In this document: positions 1-4,782 of the stretch, in pieces
How positions within the stretch are numbered: the stretch's first letter is position 1
Layout: the number at the start of each line of letters is the position of its first letter
Source: Fusobacterium sp.
GTDB lineage: Bacteria > Fusobacteriota > Fusobacteriia > Fusobacteriales > Fusobacteriaceae
Assembly (NCBI GenBank): GCA_019410665.1
Contig: DXSD01000102.1
Coordinates: 1 to 6,365, forward strand
Length of the DNA stretch: 6,365 nt
Reading direction: 5' to 3'
Translations under genes and position numbers: made by a program
Notes under the pieces: model-generated
The model's database searches: none
What the model saw: only the letters and a program-made list of their open reading frames with translations
What the model was told of the DNA's origin: nothing

Positions 1-51
1 GCATGCCTGTCACGCATGAGGTCGCGAGTTCGACCCTCGTCACTCCCGCCA
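1..51 (+). tRNA. tRNA-Asp (anticodon GTC), 3' part, 5' end outside window
   Basis: This is the 3' portion of an aspartate tRNA; the acceptor 5' strand and D arm lie before base 1. The anticodon stem pairs 2-6 with 14-18 around the seven-base loop 7-13, with T at loop position 33 and anticodon GTC at 9-11. A five-base variable region (19-23) follows. The T arm pairs 24-28 with 36-40, including one G-T wobble, around the loop TTCGACC. The acceptor 3' strand is 41-47, followed by the discriminator G48 expected for tRNA-Asp and an encoded CCA at 49-51. The missing 5' strand should read GGGAGTG. Its GC content is far above the surrounding DNA, as usual for tRNA genes in AT-rich genomes. Confidence 0.95.
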
Positions 52-63
52 TATAGATAATTA

Positions 64-92
64 AGACATACTGAGGTATGTCTATTTTTTTT
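64..92 (+). terminator. Rho-independent terminator after tRNA-Asp
   Basis: A perfect 8-bp stem pairs 64-71 (AGACATAC) with 76-83 (GTATGTCT) across the four-base loop TGAG. It is followed by one A and then eight T residues (85-92). It lies 12 bases after the tRNA CCA end and would end the tRNA transcript, separating it from yccF. The stem is AT-rich but has no mismatch. Confidence 0.88.
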
Positions 93-93
93 A

Positions 94-122
94 TTTAAAA
101 TTTAGTTGTTTAATGTTATAAT
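94..122 (+). promoter_or_regulatory. Sigma70-type promoter for yccF, extended -10
   Basis: The -10 box TATAAT (117-122) is a perfect consensus and is preceded by TG at 114-115, giving an extended -10. A -35-like TTTAAA (94-99, 4 of 6 matches to TTGACA) sits 17 bases upstream. It starts right after the T tract of the tRNA terminator, so the yccF operon appears to have its own promoter. The expected start of transcription is around 128-131, giving a leader of about 25 bases. No transcript data are available. Confidence 0.7.
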
Positions 123-152
123 GAAATAAGGTATTGAAATTAAGGAGGAAAA

Positions 153-521
153 ATGAGTACATTAATGAATATAATCTGGTTATTTTTTGGCGGGCTAGTT
201 TTAGCTTTTGAATGGATAATAGCAGGGATTTTATGTATTATTTTAATAGTGACTATTCCCTTTGCAAGAGGTTGTTTTGAAATGGCTAGCTCATGTTTAG
301 TACCTTTTGGAAAGAGAGTTCAGTTAAAAAGTAGTTTTGGTGAACCTGCAAGACCAATAAGTGCATTTTTATGGATAATATTTGCTGGGATCTGGTTAGC
401 TATTTCACATATATTAATAGGAATAGCTCAATGTTGTACAATTATAGGGATTCCCTTTGGAATACAAAATTTTAAGTTAGTCCAGATTGCCTTTAATCCT
501 TATAAATATACTTTAAGATAA
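153..521 (+). CDS. yccF: YccF-family (DUF307) inner-membrane protein
   Basis: This is a 122-residue, strongly hydrophobic protein of the YccF family, an inner-membrane family with no established function. It contains two copies of the YccF unit. Copy one is about residues 7-53 and copy two about 72-118; they align at a constant offset of 65 residues without gaps, sharing W9/W74, F12/F77, G14/G79, IPF at 35-37 and 100-102, F42/F107 and P51/P116. Each unit carries hydrophobic stretches (about 5-35 and 70-100), joined by a polar linker at 54-71 with several basic residues. The start ATG has a strong Shine-Dalgarno (AAGGAGG, 142-148) four bases upstream. The gene follows its own promoter, and with only 20-26 bases to the next gene and no terminator between, it probably leads the operon. 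I assign the family confidently; no function is claimed. Confidence 0.9.
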   Translation: MSTLMNIIWLFFGGLVLAFEWIIAGILCIILIVTIPFARGCFEMASSCLVPFGKRVQLKSSFGEPARPISAFLWIIFAGIWLAISHILIGIAQCCTIIGIPFGIQNFKLVQIAFNPYKYTLR

Positions 522-533
522 AATTTATAGAAT

Positions 534-538
534 AGGAG
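534..538 (+). promoter_or_regulatory. Ribosome binding site that decides the pseudouridine synthase start
   Basis: AGGAG at 534-538 is the only Shine-Dalgarno before this gene. The ATG at 542 lies only three bases away, which is too close for efficient initiation; the ATG at 548 lies nine bases away, within the normal range. This favours 548, although the difference is just two residues and a TTG at 545 is also possible. Confidence 0.6.
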
Positions 539-547
539 TAAATGTTG

Positions 548-1504
548 ATGGAGATAAAGGAGACTTTAACTGTATATGCAAATGAAACAGATAAAGGAAA
601 GAGAATAGATAAGTTTTTAAATGAACTAATAGAAGATGCAACAAGATCATATATTCAAAAAATAATAGATAATGGTCTTGTAGAGATTCAAGGGAAAAAA
701 ATAACAAAAAGTGGAAATAAACTTAAAGGAACTGAGATAATAACTGTAAATATTCCAGAAGATGAAGTCTTGGATCTAACTCCAGAAAATATACCTTTGA
801 ATATTATTTATGAAGATAGCGATATAGTAGTAATAAATAAAGCTCCTAACATGGTAGTTCATCCAGCTCATGGAAATTATAATGGAACTTTAGTAAATGC
901 TCTTTTATATCATATAAAGGATCTATCTACAATAAATGGAGTGATAAGACCAGGGATAGTTCATAGACTGGATAAAGATACTAGTGGAATAATAGTAGTA
1001 GCTAAAAATGATGAAGCTCATGGAAAACTTTCTGAGATGTTTAAAGAGAAAACTTTAGAAAAAACATATGTATGTATAACTAAGGGAATTTTTAAAGATA
1101 AGGAGAAAAGAGTAGAGACACTTATAGGAAGAGACCCTAGAGATAGAAAAAAAATGGCTGTAGTCCAAGAGAATGGGAAAATAGCAATTTCAAATTACAA
1201 AGTATTAGATGAGGGAAAAAATCACTCTTTAGTAAAAGTTAGAATAGAAACTGGAAGAACACATCAAATAAGAGTCCATATGAAATATCTAAATCATCCT
1301 ATAATGGGTGATACTACCTATGGAAATGGAAGTGAGGGAGTAGCTAGACAGATGCTACATGCTTATAGCTTAAAATTTACTCATCCAACTAAAAATGTTG
1401 AAATGAAAGTAGTTGCTCCTTTGCCAGAAGATTTTAAAAAAGCAGCTAGAACTGTAGGAGTAGATATAAGTAGGATAGAAAGTGAGAAAAAAGATGGAGA
1501 ATAA
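548..1504 (+). CDS. RluA/RluD-family rRNA pseudouridine synthase with S4 domain
   Basis: This 318-residue enzyme converts specific uridines of structured RNA, most likely 23S rRNA, to pseudouridine. An N-terminal S4 RNA-binding domain (about 16-70, starting at GKRIDKFL) precedes the catalytic domain. The family signature HRLDKDTSG lies at 139-147, and D142 is the catalytic aspartate. Further conserved blocks are ETGRTHQIRVHM (234-245), GDTTYG (254-259) and LHAYSL just after. Length and domain order fit RluD of E. coli or YlyB of B. subtilis; the exact target uridine cannot be read from sequence, so no symbol is given. The spacing of the ribosome binding site favours the start at 548 over 542. 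It overlaps rnhB by 11 bases, implying co-translation. No catalytic residue appears to be missing. Confidence 0.93.
   Translation: MEIKETLTVYANETDKGKRIDKFLNELIEDATRSYIQKIIDNGLVEIQGKKITKSGNKLKGTEIITVNIPEDEVLDLTPENIPLNIIYEDSDIVVINKAPNMVVHPAHGNYNGTLVNALLYHIKDLSTINGVIRPGIVHRLDKDTSGIIVVAKNDEAHGKLSEMFKEKTLEKTYVCITKGIFKDKEKRVETLIGRDPRDRKKMAVVQENGKIAISNYKVLDEGKNHSLVKVRIETGRTHQIRVHMKYLNHPIMGDTTYGNGSEGVARQMLHAYSLKFTHPTKNVEMKVVAPLPEDFKKAARTVGVDISRIESEKKDGE
1472..1496 (+). promoter_or_regulatory. Competing start signals for rnhB
   Basis: Two starts are possible inside the end of the preceding gene. GTG at 1482 has AGGA (1472-1475) six bases upstream; ATG at 1494 has only GTGAG (1482-1486) seven bases upstream. 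I prefer the ATG because it gives an 11-base overlap of the same form as the next junction, but the GTG has the better ribosome binding site. The two differ by four N-terminal residues. Confidence 0.45.
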
Positions 1505-2114
1505 TTTATTATATCAATTTGATTTAGAAAAAGGTGAAGTAGTAATAGGAGTAGACGAAGCTGGAAGAGGACCATTAGCAGGACCAGTAGTAGCTGCAGC
1601 TGTAAAACTAAAAAAATACTCTGATGAGCTTCAAGAGATAAATGATTCTAAGAAACTTACTGAAAAAAAGAGAGAGAAATTATATGATATTATATTAGAG
1701 AACTTTGAAGTAGGGGTAGGAATAGCAACTTCTCAAGAGATCGATGAAATAAATATTTTAAATGCTACATTTTTGGCTATGAGAAGAGCAATTGAAAAGT
1801 TAGGAGAGAAAACTAAAACAGATTCACTAATTTTAGTAGATGGAAATTTTAAAATAAGAGAGTACAATGGAAAACAGGAAGCAGTAGTTAAAGGAGATGC
1901 TAAAAGTTTGGCGATAGCAGCAGCTTCAATAATAGCAAAGGTAACAAGGGATAGAGAATTAATAGCAGATGCTCAAAAATATCCAGAGTATGGCTTTGAA
2001 AAACATAAAGGTTATGGAACAAAAGCACATAGGGAAGCTCTGATAAAATATGGTCCTAGTCCAATTCATAGAAAGAGCTTTTTAAAAAAGATTCTTGGTG
2101 AGAATGAAAAATAA
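1494..2114 (+). CDS. rnhB: Ribonuclease HII
   Basis: RNase HII cleaves the RNA strand of RNA-DNA hybrids and nicks DNA at single embedded ribonucleotides, acting in the cytoplasm in ribonucleotide excision repair. Counting from the ATG (206 residues), the signature VDEAGRGPLAGPV lies at 20-32. The four acidic metal-binding residues of the family correspond to D21, E22, D116 (in LILVDG) and D135 (in VKGDAKS). The conserved IAAASIIAKVTRD follows at 141-153, then the YPEYGFEKHKGYGT block from 163. The family DSKKL motif is present at 51-55. Length is normal for RnhB and all key residues are intact. A GTG at 1482 would add four residues. The gene is overlapped by 11 bases at both ends, tying it to the pseudouridine synthase and to yraN; rnhB next to yraN is a common arrangement in bacteria. 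Confidence 0.96.
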   Translation: MENNLLYQFDLEKGEVVIGVDEAGRGPLAGPVVAAAVKLKKYSDELQEINDSKKLTEKKREKLYDIILENFEVGVGIATSQEIDEINILNATFLAMRRAIEKLGEKTKTDSLILVDGNFKIREYNGKQEAVVKGDAKSLAIAAASIIAKVTRDRELIADAQKYPEYGFEKHKGYGTKAHREALIKYGPSPIHRKSFLKKILGENEK

Positions 2115-2466
2115 AAGAGAGATTGGAAATAAATATGAAGATGGAGCTGTGAAGCTACTCTTATCTTCAGGATATGAGATATTAGAAAGAAATTATAGAG
2201 TCAGAGCTGGAGAGATAGATATAATTGCTCAGAAGGATAATACCATAATCTTTATAGAGGTAAAATATAGAAGTAGTATAAAATTTGGATATGGAATAGA
2301 AGCTATAGATTATAGAAAAATGAGAAGAATATATAATGCTGCTAAGATATATCTATTAACTAATAGAAAATTAAGGTATAAAATCAGATTTGATAGTATA
2401 TGCTTTTTGGGAGAAGAGGTATCTTGGATAAAGAATCTAACATGGGGTGATGAAATTGGATTTTAG
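2104..2466 (+). CDS. yraN: YraN-family (UPF0102) nuclease-fold protein
   Basis: This 120-residue protein belongs to the UPF0102/YraN family, predicted from its fold to be an endonuclease-like protein; its biological role is not settled. The family pattern is clear: an N-terminal helix with GNKYEDGAVKLLLSSGY, then NYRVRAGEIDIIA with G36-E37-I38-D39, then FIEVKYRS with E52 and K54, and RFD at 95-97. E37, D39, E52 and K54 fit the acidic/lysine active-site pattern of restriction-endonuclease-like folds. The ATG at 2104 is preferred over TTG 2095 and GTG 2098 because it matches the usual N terminus. The only Shine-Dalgarno-like signal, GGTGA (2097-2101), is unusually close. It overlaps rnhB by 11 bases and the next gene by 17. 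Confidence 0.9.
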   Translation: MKNKREIGNKYEDGAVKLLLSSGYEILERNYRVRAGEIDIIAQKDNTIIFIEVKYRSSIKFGYGIEAIDYRKMRRIYNAAKIYLLTNRKLRYKIRFDSICFLGEEVSWIKNLTWGDEIGF

Positions 2467-2659
2467 ATGTACAAAGTGTGGATGTGACAAATATCAGGTA
2501 AAAACAACAGTTATTCCAGAAAAGAGTCCAGGATTGAAGTTAGAGTTTGGGACCTACTATATAAAAACATGTCTTAATTGTGGTTATACTGAGATGTACT
2601 CAGCTAAGATAGTGAATATGGAGAAAAATGAAAAGAAAAAACCTTGTCCTGAGTATTAA
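2450..2659 (+). CDS. Small zinc-ribbon protein, DUF2082-like
   Basis: This is a 69-residue protein with two CxxC knuckles: C7 and C10 (followed by G11 and C12), and C41 and C44 followed by GYTEMY. The spacing and the closing CGYTE-Y motif resemble the DUF2082 (zinc_ribbon_13) family, described as putative nucleic-acid-binding Zn-ribbon proteins; that family link is from memory. The middle (about 13-40) is polar with an F-x-x-Y pattern, and the tail (54-69) is lysine-rich and ends in PCPEY. No enzyme motif is visible; nucleic-acid binding is only inferred. ATG 2450 is chosen over GTG 2447 (one residue longer). There is no Shine-Dalgarno at normal distance, so translation probably depends on ribosomes finishing yraN, which it overlaps by 17 bases. 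Its last 32 bases also encode the comF start. Confidence 0.85.
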   Translation: MKLDFRCTKCGCDKYQVKTTVIPEKSPGLKLEFGTYYIKTCLNCGYTEMYSAKIVNMEKNEKKKPCPEY

Positions 2660-3272
2660 AGAACTATTTTTTTCAAAAAGATGCCCAATTTGTAACAGAA
2701 TATCTCAAAAAGATAAATATATATGTGATGATTGTTATATAGAGTTAAAAAGAAATGGGAAAATAAAAAATATAGAAAACTATTACTATCTCTATTATTA
2801 TGATGAGAAAATAAAAAAAATAATAGTAGATTTTAAATTAAAAAATAGAAAAAGATTGGCTGTAGAGATCGGTTCATTAATAAATTTACCTTTAAAGAAT
2901 CTAATAGCTGAGAAGGAAATAGATATTGTTTTACCTGTTCCCATAAGTAAAGGAAGAGAAAAAGAAAGAGGTTTTAATCAAGTAGAATTATTACTAGATC
3001 AATGTAAAATAGAGTATAAAAAAATAGTAAGGGAAAAAAATACTAGACATATGTATGAAATTTTTGATATAAAGAGTAGAAAGGAAAATATATATCAAGC
3101 TTTCAAGAATATAGATTTGGATCTAAATGGGAAAACAATATTAATAGTAGATGATATTGTTACAACAGGAAGTACAATAAGAGAGATAAAAAAAGAGATT
3201 AAAAGGAGTTGTATTCCTAAAGAGATATATGTGTTTTCTTTAGCAGTATCAAAAAGATTTAAAAGAAGCTAG
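2628..3272 (+). CDS. comF: ComF-family phosphoribosyltransferase-like protein
   Basis: This is a 214-residue ComF/ComFC-type protein. In competent bacteria ComFC is needed for natural transformation, probably handling incoming single-stranded DNA; whether this host is competent is unknown. The N terminus has the typical four-cysteine zinc site, C19-x2-C22 and C33-x2-C36. The type I phosphoribosyltransferase fold follows: VLPVPIS (101-107), RGFNQ (114-118) and the PRPP-binding loop ILIVDDIVTTGSTI (171-184) with the acidic pair D175-D176. In the segment that usually reads R-x-R-x-T-x2-Q-x2-L, the second arginine is K137 and the glutamine position is M142, while T139, R151 and N154 remain. The start at 2628 has GGAG (2620-2623) four bases upstream and lies inside the preceding gene. 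Very A-rich with many lysines, including an A8 run at 2813-2820. Confidence 0.9.
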   Translation: MKRKNLVLSIKELFFSKRCPICNRISQKDKYICDDCYIELKRNGKIKNIENYYYLYYYDEKIKKIIVDFKLKNRKRLAVEIGSLINLPLKNLIAEKEIDIVLPVPISKGREKERGFNQVELLLDQCKIEYKKIVREKNTRHMYEIFDIKSRKENIYQAFKNIDLDLNGKTILIVDDIVTTGSTIREIKKEIKRSCIPKEIYVFSLAVSKRFKRS

Positions 3273-3287
3273 ATTTTAGGAGAGAGA

Positions 3288-3908
3288 ATGGAATTATATG
3301 TAGATAATAAAAAGATGGAACTAAAACAGAAGAGATTTAAGAGTTTTGGGAGAATGATTAATGAGATAAATAAACAATTAACTTTAGATAATAAGGTTCC
3401 TTATAAATTCTATATTAATGGAGAAAGACTAAAGGACAATACTATTATAAATGTTAAAGATTTAAAGTTAATAGAGGTAATTACTAAAACAGAGGGAGAG
3501 ATGCTGTTGGACTCTATATTGAGAGCTAAGGAGCAAATCGATCTTTTTTTTAGTATATTTGACTATGAAGGGGAGGACCCTGCTAATGTTGCTAGAGCAG
3601 CAGTAGAAGTAAGTGAGATAGAAATCATTGAGAGAGGAATATTTTTAAGATGGTTTTATAATCTTTTACTACTTATGAAAGCTAGTGGAGATTTAGATTT
3701 TATATATAGTGATTTTGATGAATATATTGAAGAATTTGAACAGGAGTTAAAAGAGGCAGAAAAAGCTTATGATGCTCAAGATTATGAAACTTTTATAGAG
3801 ATGTTAGAATTTTCCATTGGAGATCTTTTAAAAGATTTTTATGAAAATGCAGAAAATTATTACTCAGATATTTTAGATGAACAAAATCGTAAAAGATTGC
3901 TCAATTAA
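3288..3908 (+). CDS. Uncharacterised acidic protein, 206 residues
   Basis: I do not recognise a named family. Residues 1-66 read as alternating strands and one helix: a start strand (MELYVDNKKMEL), a helix near 20-31, then strands near 38-45 and 59-67 around INGERLKDN. This could be a small beta-grasp-like or similar domain, but that is only a guess from the pattern. Residues 70-206 appear almost fully helical and highly acidic, with a hydrophobic patch at 118-130 (FLRWFYNLLLLMK), too short and mixed for a confident membrane segment. The segment 140-175 is rich in E and D and may form a coiled coil or helical bundle. There is no signal peptide and no catalytic motif I can name. The start has a strong Shine-Dalgarno (AGGAG, 3278-3282) five bases upstream. 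It follows comF by 15 bases, so it is probably in the same operon. Confidence 0.85.
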   Translation: MELYVDNKKMELKQKRFKSFGRMINEINKQLTLDNKVPYKFYINGERLKDNTIINVKDLKLIEVITKTEGEMLLDSILRAKEQIDLFFSIFDYEGEDPANVARAAVEVSEIEIIERGIFLRWFYNLLLLMKASGDLDFIYSDFDEYIEEFEQELKEAEKAYDAQDYETFIEMLEFSIGDLLKDFYENAENYYSDILDEQNRKRLLN

Positions 3909-3934
3909 TAGTTAGTAAATGATCAATGTAATAT

Positions 3935-3970
3935 TTGAAAAGTGACAATCTCTATGATAAGATGTAAGAT
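3935..3970 (+). promoter_or_regulatory. Overlapping promoter candidates for tpiA-gpmI
   Basis: TTGAAA (3935-3940, 5 of 6) is followed after 17 bases by TAAGAT (3958-3963, 4 of 6), which has TG at 3955-3956 and so is an extended -10. Seven bases downstream a second pair exists: GTGACA (3942-3947) and, again after 17 bases, TAAGAT (3965-3970). The duplicated TAAGAT gives two registers. A perfect TATAAT at 3980-3985 lacks a good -35 at 17 bases. The gap lies upstream of two glycolytic genes that are usually highly expressed. No terminator hairpin for the upstream operon is visible in 3909-4004. Confidence 0.6.
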
Positions 3971-4004
3971 GAGAATAAATATAATGTATAGTGGAGGGAA
4001 TAAA

Positions 4005-4757
4005 ATGAGAACAAATGTAATAGCTGGAAACTGGAAAATGAATAAAACAAATGCAGAAGCAGTAGAGATGCTTACTGAATTAAAAGGATTAGTAAAAGAT
4101 GTAGAGGGAGTAAAAATAGTAATAGGAGCTCCATTTACAGCTCTATCTGATGCTGTAAAAGCAGTAGAAGGAAGTAATGTAGAGATAGCTGCAGAAAACG
4201 TATATCCAAAATCATCTGGAGCTTACACTGGGGAAGTTTCTCCTACAATGTTAAAAGCAATAGGAGTAAAATATGTAATCTTAGGACACTCAGAAAGAAG
4301 AGAATACTTCAAAGAGTCAAATGAATTCATCAATGAGAAAGTAAAAGCTGTATTAGCAGCTGGAATGACTCCTATCCTATGTGTTGGAGAAAAATTAGAA
4401 GATAGAGAAGCTGGAAGAACTGCTGAGGTAAATGAAACTCAAGTAAGAGAGGGATTAAAAGATATAACTGCTGAGGAAGCTAAAAATATAATCATAGCTT
4501 ATGAGCCAGTATGGGCAATAGGAACAGGAAAAACTGCTACTCCAGAGATGGCACAAGAGACTCATAAAGAGATAAGAGAAGTATTAAAATCTATGTTTGG
4601 AGCAGTAGCTGATGAAATGGTAATCCAATATGGAGGATCAATGAAACCTGAAAATGCTGCTGAATTATTAGCTCAAGCTGATATAGATGGTGGATTAATT
4701 GGAGGAGCTTCATTAGAGGCAGCTTCATTTGCTAAAATAGTTTTAGCTGCAAAGTAG
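4005..4757 (+). CDS. tpiA: Triosephosphate isomerase
   Basis: TpiA interconverts dihydroxyacetone phosphate and glyceraldehyde 3-phosphate in cytoplasmic glycolysis and gluconeogenesis. The 250-residue protein has the normal family length and the full TIM-barrel set of active-site residues: N9 and K11 in AGNWKMN, H95 in GHSERR (94-99), the catalytic base E167 in AYEPVWAIGTG (165-175, including the start of flexible loop 6), YGGS at 209-212 and the phosphate-binding GGLIGGASL at 229-237. The start at 4005 gives the usual MRTNVIAGNWKMN beginning and has GGAGG (3993-3997) seven bases upstream. An in-frame GTG at 3942 would add 21 unrelated residues across the promoter region and is rejected. It sits 25 bases before gpmI with no terminator between, so the two are probably co-transcribed. 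Confidence 0.98.
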   Translation: MRTNVIAGNWKMNKTNAEAVEMLTELKGLVKDVEGVKIVIGAPFTALSDAVKAVEGSNVEIAAENVYPKSSGAYTGEVSPTMLKAIGVKYVILGHSERREYFKESNEFINEKVKAVLAAGMTPILCVGEKLEDREAGRTAEVNETQVREGLKDITAEEAKNIIIAYEPVWAIGTGKTATPEMAQETHKEIREVLKSMFGAVADEMVIQYGGSMKPENAAELLAQADIDGGLIGGASLEAASFAKIVLAAK

Positions 4758-4766
4758 TCAAATTTT

Positions 4767-4772
4767 AGGAGG
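4767..4772 (+). promoter_or_regulatory. Ribosome binding site of gpmI
   Basis: AGGAGG is a full consensus Shine-Dalgarno but sits ten bases before the ATG at 4783, at the long end of the normal range. No other start codon lies between that would be in frame and better placed, so 4783 stands. Confidence 0.8.
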
Positions 4773-4782
4773 AATAAAAATA

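Noticed and set aside
525..707. Minus-strand open frame opposite the pseudouridine synthase start
   Set aside because: Low-complexity Leu/Phe/Ser translation of purine-rich coding DNA; no ribosome binding site or family resemblance, so a shadow of the + strand gene.
1381..1575. Minus-strand open frame across the pseudouridine synthase/rnhB junction
   Set aside because: Lies opposite two well-supported genes, with a Leu-rich low-complexity product.
3515..3552. Possible internal terminator (GCT-AAGG-AGC followed by T8)
   Set aside because: The stem is only three base pairs and 15 or more bases from the T run, and it sits inside an intact coding sequence.
3942..4004. N-terminal extension of tpiA starting at GTG 3942
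   Set aside because: It would run through the promoter elements and add 21 residues absent from the TIM family; the ATG at 4005 has a proper Shine-Dalgarno and the standard N terminus.
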